In this document: positions 45,886 to 54,748 of the stretch, in pieces
Layout of the letters: every line of letters begins with the position of its first letter
Numbering within the stretch: the stretch's first letter is position 1
DNA from: Prauserella_A oleivorans
Lineage (GTDB): Bacteria; Actinomycetota; Actinomycetes; Mycobacteriales; Pseudonocardiaceae
Assembly: GCF_042685745.1 (NCBI RefSeq)
Contig: NZ_JBHUNT010000001.1
Span: 5,208,001-5,272,000, forward strand
DNA length: 64,000 bases
Direction: 5' to 3'
Translations under genes and position numbers: made by a program
Notes under the pieces: generated by a model
Told to the model about the DNA's origin: nothing
Databases searched by the model: none
Seen by the model: the letters and a program-made list of their open reading frames with translations, nothing else

Positions 45886-46018
45886 GTTGCCATCGTAGCT
45901 GCCACGCGGAGCGTGTCCGTCCGGGTGGCGGTGGGAGACGGGCGGGCCGCCGCCCACCGCCCTGCCCACACTCACCCCACGGCGCGGTGTCCCCGGCCGC
46001 GGCCGGGGACACCCGGCC

Positions 46019-47650
46019 TCACGGCGTGAGCGTGCCTGCCCGCAGGCTCTTGTGCACGATCGCGTCGCGCAGGGCCAGCCAGCTGGCCTCGACGATGTTC
46101 TCGTGCACCCCCACGGTGGTCCATTCCTGCTCGCCGTCGGAGGACTCGATGAGCACGCGGGTGACCGCGTCGGTGCCCTGGTGGTTCACCAGGATGCGGA
46201 CCTTGTAGTCCGACAGCTCCACGCTGTCCAACCAGGACAGGTGCGGCAGCAGTGCCTGGCGCAGCGCGGCGTCCAGCGCGTTGACCGGACCGTTGCCCTC
46301 GGCGGTCGCGATCACCCGCTCGCCACCCACATGGACCTTCACCGTCGCCTCGGCGATCACCTCGCCGTCCGGGCGGTGATCGAGCACCACGCGGTACGAC
46401 TCGAGCGTGAACGGCGGCTCTCCCAGCGGCGTGCCGTCGGTCCCGGCGACCTCTCGGCGCAGCAACAACTCCAGCGACGCGTCGGCGGCCTCGAACGACC
46501 AGCCCTCGGCCTCGAGGTCCTTGACCTTCCGCACGGCGTTGGTGAGTGCCTCGGGCCGGCCGGCAAGGTCGACCCCGAGCTCGCGTCCCTTGAGCTCGAG
46601 GCTTGCCTTGCCGGCCATCTCGGTGACCAGTACCCGCATGTCGTTGCCGACCAAAGCAGGATCGATGTGGTTGTACAACAACGGATCCACTTTGATCGCG
46701 CTCGCGTGCAGCCCCGCCTTGTGGGCGAAGGCCGACGACCCGACGTAGGCCTGGTGGGTGTCGGGTGCGATATTCGCGATCTCGGCAAGGGCATGGGAGA
46801 CGCGGGTGAGCTCGGCGGCGCCCCCGCTGGGGAGGACCTCCATGCCGAGCTTGGCCACCAGGTTTCCCGTCACGGCGAACAGGTCGGCGTTGCCCGCCCG
46901 TTCGCCGTAACCGTTGGCGGTGCACTGCACGTGCGTGGCACCCGCCTGCACCGCCGCGATGCTGTTGGCCACCGCGCAGGACGTGTCGTCCTGGCAGTGG
47001 ATGCCCAGCCGCAGGCCGGTGCGGTCTGCGACCTCGCGCACCGTCTCGGCGAGGCCGAGCGGCAGCTGGCCGCCGTTGGTGTCGCACAGCACCACCACGT
47101 CGGCGCCCCCTCGGCCCGCGGCGTCGAGCACACGCAGTGCCGTGTCCGGGTCGTAGGCGTAGCCGTCGAAGAAGTGCTCGGCGTCGAGGAAGACCCGCCT
47201 GCCCTCGCCGACGAGGAACGACACCGTGTCCTCGACCATCGCGCACGCCTCGTCGACGTCCACCCGCAGCGCACGCTCGATGTGCCGGACGTCGGACTTG
47301 GCGACGAGCGTCACCACGGGTGCCTGCGAGTCGAGCAGCGCGCGCACCTGCGGGTCCTCGGCGGCCTTGACCCCGGCCTTGCGCGTGGAGCCGAACGCCA
47401 CCAGCACGGCGTGCTTCAGGGTCAGTTCGCCGGCGGCGGCCCTGGCGAAGAACTCGGTGTCCTTGGGCATCGCACCCGGCCAGCCGCCCTCGATGAAGCC
47501 CACGCCCAGCTCGTCGAGCAGGCGGGCGACGGCGAGCTTGTCCGCCACCGAGTACGAGATGCCTTCGCGCTGAGCGCCGTCGCGCAGCGTCGTGTCGTAC
47601 AGGTGGAAGTCGTCGCCGAGCGGGGTACCGGCTGGTTCCGTGCGGGTCAC
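46019..47650 (-). CDS. cimA: (R)-citramalate synthase
   Basis: 543 residues. Condenses pyruvate and acetyl-CoA to citramalate, a threonine-independent route to 2-oxobutyrate and isoleucine. HMGL-like catalytic domain with LYDTTLRDGAQREGIS, CDTNGGQLP and HCQDDTSCAVANS, then a LeuA-type allosteric domain (about 410-530, HVGGERVIATAEGNGPVNALDAAL). The length and the GWPGAMPKDTEFF element fit CimA rather than LeuA. GTG 47650 with GAGGAG upstream. An isoleucine-rich leader peptide and terminator precede it, supporting the isoleucine assignment. Confidence 0.92.
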   Translation of the reverse strand: MTRTEPAGTPLGDDFHLYDTTLRDGAQREGISYSVADKLAVARLLDELGVGFIEGGWPGAMPKDTEFFARAAAGELTLKHAVLVAFGSTRKAGVKAAEDPQVRALLDSQAPVVTLVAKSDVRHIERALRVDVDEACAMVEDTVSFLVGEGRRVFLDAEHFFDGYAYDPDTALRVLDAAGRGGADVVVLCDTNGGQLPLGLAETVREVADRTGLRLGIHCQDDTSCAVANSIAAVQAGATHVQCTANGYGERAGNADLFAVTGNLVAKLGMEVLPSGGAAELTRVSHALAEIANIAPDTHQAYVGSSAFAHKAGLHASAIKVDPLLYNHIDPALVGNDMRVLVTEMAGKASLELKGRELGVDLAGRPEALTNAVRKVKDLEAEGWSFEAADASLELLLRREVAGTDGTPLGEPPFTLESYRVVLDHRPDGEVIAEATVKVHVGGERVIATAEGNGPVNALDAALRQALLPHLSWLDSVELSDYKVRILVNHQGTDAVTRVLIESSDGEQEWTTVGVHENIVEASWLALRDAIVHKSLRAGTLTP

Positions 47651-47701
47651 GGGTTTCTCCTCGGAGCCGTTTCGTTCTGGTCGTCCGCGTGTCGTGGCAA
47701 C

Positions 47702-47732
47702 AAAAAAGACCCCCCGCGGATGCGAGAGGTCT
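47702..47732 (-). terminator. Attenuator terminator in the cimA leader
   Basis: Minus strand: AGACC...GGTCT stem with internal G/C pairing, followed by TTTTTT (plus-strand A-run 47702-47707). Located 50 bp before cimA and just after the leader-peptide hairpin, the arrangement of a transcription attenuator. Confidence 0.85.
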
Positions 47733-47767
47733 GCGCGCCGGGTGCTTGGGGCACTTACCCGGCGCGC
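47733..47767 (-). promoter_or_regulatory. Leader hairpin of the cimA attenuator
   Basis: Ten-bp inverted repeat GCGCGCCGGG (47733-47742) and CCCGGCGCGC (47758-47767). One arm covers the last codons of the leader peptide, so a ribosome stalled at the Ile codons just upstream would change whether this hairpin or an alternative pairing with the terminator forms. Confidence 0.75.
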
Positions 47768-47811
47768 CTGCCGATAATGATCACGCGAAGCGTCTGCACG
47801 TCACGCATCAT
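47755..47811 (-). CDS. cimA leader peptide with three consecutive Ile codons
   Basis: Tiny frame ending LRVIIIGRRAG-stop; the ATC-ATT-ATC run is the control element. If read from ATG 47811 the peptide is MMRDVQTLRVIIIGRRAG (18 residues), from ATG 47808 one shorter. The likely start is the GTG at 47799 (MQTLRVIIIGRRAG), about 8 bp after a -10 element, which would make it leaderless. Stalling at Ile codons when Ile-tRNA is low should prevent formation of the downstream terminator and allow cimA transcription. Mechanism inferred from layout. Confidence 0.8.
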   Translation of the reverse strand: MMRDVQTLRVIIIGRRAG

Positions 47812-47835
47812 GCCACACTCCCGACCGCTGCCCAA
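47807..47835 (-). promoter_or_regulatory. Promoter of the cimA leader
   Basis: Minus strand TTGGGC (47835-47830), 17-bp spacer, CATGAT (47812-47807). Transcription would begin near 47800, at the GTG of the leader peptide. Confidence 0.55.
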
Positions 47836-47875
47836 CGTGTGGGCACCTATCTCAGAGAGTGGACGCGTCCAGGGC

Positions 47876-48076
47876 TCAGTCCTGCTGCCTGCGTTCGGCG
47901 CCCTGCTCCGCCGCGTAGCCCGCGTCGTCCTCGCCTGCCGTGCGGCCCACGGCGGGCGAGGACTCACCGGCCGGACGTGTCTTGGACACGGCGGGATCGG
48001 TAGCCGCGTCGGCCTCCGGAGCTGTCGACTCCGCGGGCTGCCGCCGGGCGAGCAGCCTGCGCAACCATGCCTTCAT
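47876..48076 (-). CDS. Small hypothetical protein
   Basis: 66 residues from ATG 48076. A basic N-terminus (MKAWLRRLLARRQPAES) is followed by an acidic, Ala/Glu/Thr-rich, probably disordered remainder. No family recognised. Only a weak GGGGAA lies upstream of the start. It sits between leuB and the cimA leader on the same strand. It could be a real small protein or chance coding in GC-rich DNA. Confidence 0.4.
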   Translation of the reverse strand: MKAWLRRLLARRQPAESTAPEADAATDPAVSKTRPAGESSPAVGRTAGEDDAGYAAEQGAERRQQD

Positions 48077-48172
48077 GCGCACAGGGTTCCCCGCCGGGCC
48101 GCGACCACACCCCGCAACGACGAGGGCACCCCGGCCCGGTGGACCGAGGTGCCCTCGCGACGTGGTGGCGGG

Positions 48173-49213
48173 TCAGCCCGCCTGGCGGGCGTTGGACGAC
48201 ACCAACGCGGCCAGCCGGTCGCCGATCGCCTGCGTCGAGCCCGGCGACGCCTGGTCGCGGGTGGCGAGGTCGAAGGCCACCGACGCCTCGATCCGGCGCG
48301 CCGCCTCCTTCTCGCCGAGGTGGTCGAGCAGCAGCGACACCGACAGCACGGCGGCGGTCGGGTCGGCCAGGTTCTGCCCGGCGATGTCGGGAGCGCTGCC
48401 GTGCACCGGCTCGAACATGCTCGGGTTACGGCCGGTGATGTCGAGGTTGCCGCTGGCGGCGAGGCCGATACCGCCGGTCACCGCGGCGGCCAGGTCGGTG
48501 ATGATGTCGCCGAACAGGTTGTCGGTGACGATCACGTCGAACCGGCCCGGGTCGGTGACCAGGTGGATCGTCGCGGCGTCCACGTGCGAGTAGGCGACGC
48601 TGACCTCGGGGTGCTCGAGCGAGACCTCCTCGACGATGCGCGACCACAACGACCCCGCGTGCTCCAGGACGTTGGTCTTGTGCACCAGCGTGAGGTGCTT
48701 GCGCGGACGCTCCTCGGCGCGCTTGAACGCGTCGGAGACGACCCGGCGGATGCCGAACGCCGTGTTGAGGCTGACCTCGGTGGCGATCTCGTGCTCGGTG
48801 TCCTTGCGCAGCAGGCCGCCGTTGCCGGCGTACGGGCCCTCGGTGCCTTCCCGGACGACGACCATGTCGATCTCACCGGGGTCGCCCAGCGGCCCGCGCA
48901 CACCCGGGTACAGCCGCGCCGGGCGCAGGTTGACGTGGTGGTCGAGTTCGAACCGCAGGCGCAGGAGCAGACCGCGCTCGAGGATGCCGCTGGGCACGCT
49001 CGGGTCGCCGACGGCGCCGAGCAGGATCGCGTCGTGCTGACGGAGTTCACCCAGAACGGATTCGGGCAGCAGTTCGCCCGTCGCGTGCCAGCGGGACGCG
49101 CCGAGGTCGTAGTTGGTCGTCTCGGCGTTCGGCACGACCTCGCCGAGTACCTTGAGTGCCTCGGCGACCACCTCGGGCCCGATCCCGTCGCCGGGGATCA
49201 CAGCGAGCCGCAT
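48173..49213 (-). CDS. leuB: 3-isopropylmalate dehydrogenase
   Basis: 346 residues from ATG 49213 with GGAGGTG upstream. Oxidative decarboxylation of 3-isopropylmalate in leucine synthesis; the same enzyme acts on 3-methylmalate in the citramalate route. MRLAVIPGDGIGPEVVAEA, VVREGTEGPYAGNGG, DNLFGDIITDLAAAVTGG and EPVHGSAPDIAGQNLADPTA are diagnostic. Lies upstream of cimA, the next enzyme gene in the citramalate path. Confidence 0.95.
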   Translation of the reverse strand: MRLAVIPGDGIGPEVVAEALKVLGEVVPNAETTNYDLGASRWHATGELLPESVLGELRQHDAILLGAVGDPSVPSGILERGLLLRLRFELDHHVNLRPARLYPGVRGPLGDPGEIDMVVVREGTEGPYAGNGGLLRKDTEHEIATEVSLNTAFGIRRVVSDAFKRAEERPRKHLTLVHKTNVLEHAGSLWSRIVEEVSLEHPEVSVAYSHVDAATIHLVTDPGRFDVIVTDNLFGDIITDLAAAVTGGIGLAASGNLDITGRNPSMFEPVHGSAPDIAGQNLADPTAAVLSVSLLLDHLGEKEAARRIEASVAFDLATRDQASPGSTQAIGDRLAALVSSNARQAG

Positions 49214-49379
49214 CCACACACCTCCGTCAATCGGGGGCCACCGTCGCCGGCGGGTACCCCATTCGCATCGAACTCCAGCGACGGCAGGTTACCGGCCGTC
49301 GACAATCGACCGAAGCACGACCACCCCAACGCCGCAGTCGCGGGACGGCATCCCACCCACTGGTGGCGCTCCGCTGTCC

Positions 49380-50370
49380 CGGGCGTCGCCGGAGGGCGGC
49401 CCAGCCGGCCGGCACCGGCCGCCGGTCGGCGGCATGCCCGCTGACGGCCTTCGCGCGCTCGCCCGAGCCGTTGTGGTGGCTCAGCGCGAGCAGCCCGAGC
49501 ACGGGCTCGTCCCGCTCCGGCTCCTCCGCTCTCGTGACGACCAGGAACGCCCGGGCTCGCCGAGACAGGACAGCGCGGGTTCGCCGGGACCGTGGACCGT
49601 GCAGGCCGGGCTCACCGCGTCGACGAGCCCGGTCTCGGAGTCGCCGTAGAACCCGGCGACGCCCACGGTGTCGGTGATCCATGGTCACGGCGGACGCACC
49701 GGTGACCGGTACGCCTGGCTGCCCACGCCGGTGGTCTCGACCGCCGGGTCCGGAATCTTGCGCAGGCGCCGGGATCGTCTTGCGTTGGGTCAGGGCGACG
49801 TGCGCGCGCTCCCCCCGGCGGGCACGAACACCGGCCACCGCGACAGATCGAACCGAACACGGGGCATCGTGGTCGCGGCCCGGTAAGCCACCGAGTACTC
49901 GCTGCTCTGGTCGCCCTTGTTGACCACCGGATCGTCTTGCGCGGTGCCATCGGCCGGTCCACTTCGACCGTTCCGATCGGAGCGCTCCCCCGTCGGTCAG
50001 CGTGGACGCCAGCACATCGTCACATGCGTCTGCCGCAGGAGCGCCGCCACACCTGCCGTGTGCGGCGCGGCCATCAAGGTGCCGGACGACACGGCGCGCC
50101 CCGGACCCGTTGCCGGAGAGCGCCGACATGAGGGTGTCGCCGGATGCGGCGACGTCCGGTTCGATCGCCGGGCCGCGCATGCCACGTGCGGTGACCACGC
50201 TCGACGTGTCCACAATGGAGTAGTCCTCGACGGGAGGGCCGGCACGTTGCCCGCGAGCCCGACGACGAAGTGATCCACGGACGAGCTAAAGACCACCGGC
50301 CGCGTGCCGGCAACGCTGAGCGCCTCCGGGGTGCTACCGGGTGACCCGCGCACGTCGTAGAGGTCGCCGC
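49380..50370 (-). pseudogene. Decayed subtilase (peptidase S8) remnant
   Basis: No intact frame, but successive fragments in different minus-strand frames read as one S8 protease C-terminal half: GDLYDVRGSPGSTPEALSVA (50368), FVVGLAGNVPAL, RGMRGPAIEPDVAASGDTL, then SGTLMAAPHTAGVAALLRQ, then PADGTAQDDPVVNKGDQSSE and VGVAGFYGDSETGLVDAV. The catalytic Ser motif GTSMAxP reads GTLMAAP: Ser is Leu, a one-base change. Regions with the catalytic Asp and His are absent upstream. At least four frameshifts, truncated at the 5' end. The 1.2-kb stretch between leuB and serA holds nothing else. Confidence 0.8.
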
Positions 50371-50458
50371 GGCCGCGAGACGGCGAGCTCGACGACGATC
50401 AGACGGATGACGTCCGGTCGGGACCCGACCACAGGGGGCACACGAGCCGGGTCGTGCG

Positions 50459-52054
50459 TTATGCGAATGTGATCGCGCGGATGGCCTTCGCGTTGACGGT
50501 CGCCCCGATCGGCTCGAGCAGGTGCGCGTCCACCGTGCGGTCGACGCGGAGCAGCATCACCGCGTCGGAGCGGTCCGTGGTCTGGCTGATCTGCGCGGCC
50601 TCGATGTTGATCCCGGCCTCGCCCAGCAGCGTGCCGACGCGGCCCATGATGCCCGGCCGGTCCGGGTACTCCATGAGCAGCATGTGACCCTCGGCGCGGA
50701 TGTCGAAGTGCCGGCCGTTGACCTCGACCAGCTTCTCGATCTCCTCCTTGCCGGTGACCGCACCCGACACCGTGTGCACGGTGCCGTCGGCCTGCACGGC
50801 GCGAACGGTCAGCTGGCTGCGGTAGTGCGGGCTCTCCGGCTCGGTGGTGACGCTGACCTCCACGCCGAGCTCCTCGGCCAGCCGCGGCGCGTTCACGAAC
50901 GTCACCTGGTCCTCGACCACGTTCGAGAAGACGCCGCGCAGCGCCGCGAGCTGCAGCACGCTGACGTCCTCCCCGGACAACTCGCCGCTGGCCACCACCG
51001 ACACCGACTGCGGCGCCTGGGAGCTGAACGCCGAGAGGACGGTGCCCAGCTTCTGCGCCAGCGGCAGGTACGGCCGGACCTCCTCGGTGACCTTGCCGCC
51101 CGCGACGTTCACGGCGTCCGGCACGAAGTCGCCGCGCAGCGCCAGCAGCGTCGAGCGCGCGACGTCGGTGCCCGCGCGGTCCTGCGCCTCGACCGTGGAG
51201 GCACCGAGGTGCGGGGTCACCACGACATTGGGCAGCCCGAACAGCGGGCTCTCGGTGGCCGGCTCCTTCTCGAACACGTCGATGCCCGCGCCGCCGACGT
51301 GTCCCTCGCGGATCGCGGTGGCCAGCGCCTGCTCGTCGACCAGGCCACCCCGGGCCGCGTTGACGATGATGACGCCCTTCTTCGTCTTGGCGAGGGCCGC
51401 GGCGTCGATGAGGCCCTTCGTCTCAGGCGTCTTCGGCAGGTGGATCGAGATGGCGTCCGCCCGCTGCAGCAGCTCGTCGAGCGACACGAGCTCCACGCCG
51501 AGCTGCGCGGCGCGGGCGGCGGAGGTGTAGGGGTCGTAGGCGATCAGCTTGGTGTCGAACGCGGCGAGCCGCTGCGAGACCAGCTGACCGATCTTGCCGA
51601 AGCCCACCACGCCGATGGTCTTGCCGTTGAGCTCGACACCGGTGTAGGCGCTGCGCTTCCACTCGCCCGCCTGCAGGCTCTGGTCGGCGGCGGGAACGCG
51701 GCGGGCCACCGCCAGCAGCAGCGCGACGGCGTGCTCGGCGGCGGAGACGATGTTGGACGTCGGCGCGTTGACCACCAGCACGCCACGCTCGGTGGCGGCG
51801 GGAACGTCGACGTTGTCGAGGCCGACACCGGCGCGCGCGACGACCTTGAGGGTGTTCGTGGCGTTGAGGACCTCGGCGTCGACCTTCGTGGCGGATCGCA
51901 CCAGGAGCGCGTCGGCGGTCTTCACGGCGTCGAGCAGGGCGGGGCGGTCGGTGCCGTCCACGTGCCGGACTTCGACCTCGTCGGAGAAGACGCTCACCGC
52001 GGAGGGAGCGAGCTTTTCGGCGAGGAGAACGACTGGCTTGGTGGAATTGGTCAC
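50459..52054 (-). CDS. serA: D-3-phosphoglycerate dehydrogenase
   Basis: First step of serine synthesis. 531 residues: a catalytic/NAD-binding part (GVVGFGKIGQLVSQRL, NAARGGLVDEQAL, VVVTPHLGASTVEAQDRAG), an intervening domain (about 315-450), and a C-terminal ACT domain (YPDRPGIMGRVGTLLGEAGIN) for serine feedback. This long, four-domain form is the mycobacterial type. GTG 52054 with AAAGG upstream. Confidence 0.96.
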   Translation of the reverse strand: MTNSTKPVVLLAEKLAPSAVSVFSDEVEVRHVDGTDRPALLDAVKTADALLVRSATKVDAEVLNATNTLKVVARAGVGLDNVDVPAATERGVLVVNAPTSNIVSAAEHAVALLLAVARRVPAADQSLQAGEWKRSAYTGVELNGKTIGVVGFGKIGQLVSQRLAAFDTKLIAYDPYTSAARAAQLGVELVSLDELLQRADAISIHLPKTPETKGLIDAAALAKTKKGVIIVNAARGGLVDEQALATAIREGHVGGAGIDVFEKEPATESPLFGLPNVVVTPHLGASTVEAQDRAGTDVARSTLLALRGDFVPDAVNVAGGKVTEEVRPYLPLAQKLGTVLSAFSSQAPQSVSVVASGELSGEDVSVLQLAALRGVFSNVVEDQVTFVNAPRLAEELGVEVSVTTEPESPHYRSQLTVRAVQADGTVHTVSGAVTGKEEIEKLVEVNGRHFDIRAEGHMLLMEYPDRPGIMGRVGTLLGEAGINIEAAQISQTTDRSDAVMLLRVDRTVDAHLLEPIGATVNAKAIRAITFA

Positions 52055-52163
52055 GATGCGCCTTTCATAGCTCGGCTGTCGTTCGAGTCGCGGAGTCCGT
52101 GTCGCAGACGCGCTCCGGGGACACGGCGCTGTGCCCTCGACAGCCGCAGTCTAGCTTCCGGCG

Positions 52164-52733
52164 TTAACGCGGCCGCAATCCGTCCACAACGAGAGACAGC
52201 AGCCGATCGAGTGAGCCGTCGTCGTGCGTGTGCTCGCTCGCCCACGCGACGGACTGCACGAGCAGGACGAAGTCGTCGGGGTCGAGATCGGCGCGGTACT
52301 CACCGCTCTCCTGCGCCCTGCGCAGCAGCCTGCCCGCCGACTCCCGCGAGCGGCGGCAGGCGGCGAAGAGCTGGGATCCCTCGTCCTTCAGCGCGTGCGC
52401 CATGTGCCGGACGAGCCCGTGGAACGTCGTGGCCGTCTCGGCGAAACCCCTGGCCCAGATCCGCACGGCCTCCGCGGGCGAGGGGTGCCGGAGCAGGTGC
52501 TCGGCCGTGGCGGCCAGCGAGTCGAACCGGGTGCGCAGCAGGGCCTCGATGAGCGCGTCCCGGCTCGGGAAGTGCCGGTACAGCGTCCCGATGCCGACAC
52601 CCGCCGCCTTGGCGACATCCTCCAGCGAGGCGTCGACGCCGTGCCGCGCGAAGAGATCCGTCGCCTCGACGAGCAGGCGTTCGTAGTTCCGGCGTGCGTC
52701 GGCTCTCATGGGCCGGCGGCCGGTCGTGCGCAT
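52164..52733 (-). CDS. TetR-family transcriptional regulator
   Basis: 189 residues from ATG 52733 with GGAGGA 6 nt upstream. N-terminal helix-turn-helix (about 12-62: RNYERLLVEATDLFARHGVD, VAKAAGVGIGTLYRHFPSRDALIEAL), then an all-helical ligand domain. No divergent enzyme or transporter gene reveals its target; neighbours are serA and a DUF397 gene. A longer frame starting 52865 is rejected. Confidence 0.92.
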   Translation of the reverse strand: MRTTGRRPMRADARRNYERLLVEATDLFARHGVDASLEDVAKAAGVGIGTLYRHFPSRDALIEALLRTRFDSLAATAEHLLRHPSPAEAVRIWARGFAETATTFHGLVRHMAHALKDEGSQLFAACRRSRESAGRLLRRAQESGEYRADLDPDDFVLLVQSVAWASEHTHDDGSLDRLLSLVVDGLRPR

Positions 52734-52804
52734 GGCGTCCTCCGAGGTCGTCGGGTACAGGAACCGGAGGTCTCCTCCAACCCTAGTGGGTGACACGCCG
52801 CCGC

Positions 52805-53086
52805 TCAGCCGGTCGCGGGCCGGTCGAACTCGCCGTCCCGCACCCCGGCCAGGAAGGCGTCCCATTCAGATGGTGTGAACACCAGTACCGGCTGCTCCGG
52901 GCGGGCCGAATGCCGCAGCGCCACGTACGTGACCCCGTCGCTGTGCGGGACGAACGCGTACTCGACCGTCTCGCCCCGCGGCTGCACGCGACGCCACTGC
53001 GCGGCCCGGAGGTCCAGGGTCTCGGCCAGGCGAGCCTTGTCGGTGGGGCCGTCACCCTCGGTGCCTCGCGGAGTGTGCTCCGTCAT
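52805..53086 (-). CDS. DUF397 domain protein
   Basis: 93 residues. The C-terminal half (VEYAFVPHSDGVTYVALRHS, LVFTPSEWDAFLAGVRDGEF) matches DUF397, a domain abundant in Streptomyces and Pseudonocardiaceae and usually paired with an Xre-type regulator (BldB/WhiJ-like systems). No Xre gene adjoins this copy, so it is an orphan. Supports an origin in morphologically complex actinobacteria. Confidence 0.82.
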   Translation of the reverse strand: MTEHTPRGTEGDGPTDKARLAETLDLRAAQWRRVQPRGETVEYAFVPHSDGVTYVALRHSARPEQPVLVFTPSEWDAFLAGVRDGEFDRPATG

Positions 53087-53111
53087 AGGCCGCCACCGTA
53101 GTCACGACATC

Positions 53112-53147
53112 GGAAAGCCCCCAAGGGCGCTCCCTCGGGGGCTTTCC
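53112..53147 (-). terminator. Terminator downstream of ilvC
   Basis: Perfect 11-bp stem GGAAAGCCCCC (53112-53122) and GGGGGCTTTCC (53137-53147), 21 bp past the ilvC stop. Ends the ilvB-ilvN-ilvC transcript. Confidence 0.8.
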
Positions 53148-53167
53148 GGGACGTCGTCGCCGTCGCG

Positions 53168-54181
53168 TCAGGCGGTCTCGGTGATCGGCCGGTCCACCCA
53201 CGACATCAGACCGCGCAGCTTGGCACCGGTCTCCTCGATCGGGTGCTTCTCGCCGGCCTCGCGCAGCTTCGCGAAGTTCGGCCGTCCGGCCTCGTCCTCG
53301 CCGACCCACTCGCGGGCGAAGGTGCCGTCCTGGATCTCGCGCAGGATCGCCTTCATGTTCTCCTTCACCTCGGGCGCGATGACCCGCGGGCCCCTCGTGA
53401 GGTCGCCGTACTCGGCGGTGTCGGAAATCGAGTACCGCATGCGGGCGATGCCGCCCTCGTACATGAGGTCGACGATCAGCTTGAGCTCGTGCAGCACCTC
53501 GAAGTAGGCGATCTCCGGGGCGTATCCGGCCTCGGTGAGTACCTCGAAGCCGGTCTGCACGAGCGCCGACGCGCCACCGCAGAGCACCGACTGCTCACCG
53601 AAGAGGTCGGTCTCGGTCTCCTCCTTGAACGTCGTCTTGATGACGCCCGCGCGCGCACCGCCGATGGCGGCGGCGTAGGAGAGCGCCAGCGCCTGCGCGT
53701 TGCCGCTCGGGTCCTGCTCGACGGCGATCAGGCACGGCACGCCCTTGCCGTCCACGAACTGCCTGCGCACCAGGTGCCCCGGGCCCTTCGGCGCCACCAT
53801 CGCGACATCCACATTGGACGGCGGCTTGATGAGGTCGTAGCGGATGTTGAAGCCGTGGCCGAAGAACAGCGCGTCGCCGTCCTTCAGGTTCGGCTCGATG
53901 TCCTCGGCGTAGATGAAGCGCTGCTTCGTGTCCGGCGCGAGGACCATGATCAGGTCGGCCTCGGCGGACGCCTCCGCCGGGGTGAGCACCCGCAGGCCCT
54001 CCTCCTCGGCCTTGGCGCGCGACTTCGACCCCTCGGGCAGACCGATGCGGACATCGACCCCGGAGTCGCGCAGGCTCAGCGCGTGCGCGTGACCCTGGCT
54101 GCCGTACCCGATCACGGCGACCTTGCGACCCTGGATGATGCTCAGATCGGCGTCGTCGTCGTAGAAGATTTCGACTGACAT
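53168..54181 (-). CDS. ilvC: Ketol-acid reductoisomerase (class I)
   Basis: 337 residues. Converts acetolactate and acetohydroxybutyrate to the dihydroxy acids of valine and isoleucine synthesis. NADPH motif VAVIGYGSQGHAHALSLRDSG; metal-binding VAPKGPGHLVRR, FKEETETDLFGEQ and CGGASALVQTGFEVLTEAGY. Short class I type. 60 bp after ilvN. Confidence 0.97.
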   Translation of the reverse strand: MSVEIFYDDDADLSIIQGRKVAVIGYGSQGHAHALSLRDSGVDVRIGLPEGSKSRAKAEEEGLRVLTPAEASAEADLIMVLAPDTKQRFIYAEDIEPNLKDGDALFFGHGFNIRYDLIKPPSNVDVAMVAPKGPGHLVRRQFVDGKGVPCLIAVEQDPSGNAQALALSYAAAIGGARAGVIKTTFKEETETDLFGEQSVLCGGASALVQTGFEVLTEAGYAPEIAYFEVLHELKLIVDLMYEGGIARMRYSISDTAEYGDLTRGPRVIAPEVKENMKAILREIQDGTFAREWVGEDEAGRPNFAKLREAGEKHPIEETGAKLRGLMSWVDRPITETA

Positions 54182-54241
54182 GAGGGGTGGTACTTCCTTT
54201 CGGTTTTCTTCGCTTGGCTCAGCGGGGGCGGGCGGGCGACG

Positions 54242-54748
54242 TCAGCGCGTCGCCGTCGCCGTGATCGACCGGGCACCCCGGCCGAGGGCGACCATGCCGG
54301 ATTTCACGAGCTCGCGCACACCGTACGGTTCCAGCATGCGCATCAGCGCGTTCAGCTTGTCGTGCGTGCCGGTGGCCTCGATGGTGAGCGCCTCGGGCGA
54401 GACGTCGACGACCTTCGCCCGGAACAACTGCACGGCCTCCAGGACCTGACTGCGCACGGTGGCGTCGGCCCGGACCTTCACGAGCAGCAGATCCCGCTGC
54501 ACGGAGCTGGCCGGGTCGAGCTCCACGATCTTGATGACGTTGACGAGCTTGTTGAGCTGCTTGGTCACCTGTTCGAGCGGTTGCTCTTCGACGGCGACCA
54601 CGATCGTCATCCGGGACACCTTGGGGTTCTCCGTGGGCCCGACGGCGAGGGACTCGATGTTGAAGCCCCGGCGGGAGAACAGGCCGGAAACGCGGGCGAG
54701 CACGCCAGGGACGTTCTCGACCAGGACGCTGAGCGTGTGCATGCTCAT
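54242..54748 (-). CDS. ilvN: Acetolactate synthase small (regulatory) subunit
   Basis: 168 residues. N-terminal ACT domain (TLSVLVENVPGVLARVSGLF, RRGFNIESLAVG) binds valine and gives feedback control of IlvB; the C-terminal domain follows (LLLVKVRADATVRSQVLE). Its ATG overlaps the stop codon of a 34-codon frame that itself overlaps the end of ilvB, so translation seems chained. Confidence 0.96.
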   Translation of the reverse strand: MSMHTLSVLVENVPGVLARVSGLFSRRGFNIESLAVGPTENPKVSRMTIVVAVEEQPLEQVTKQLNKLVNVIKIVELDPASSVQRDLLLVKVRADATVRSQVLEAVQLFRAKVVDVSPEALTIEATGTHDKLNALMRMLEPYGVRELVKSGMVALGRGARSITATATR

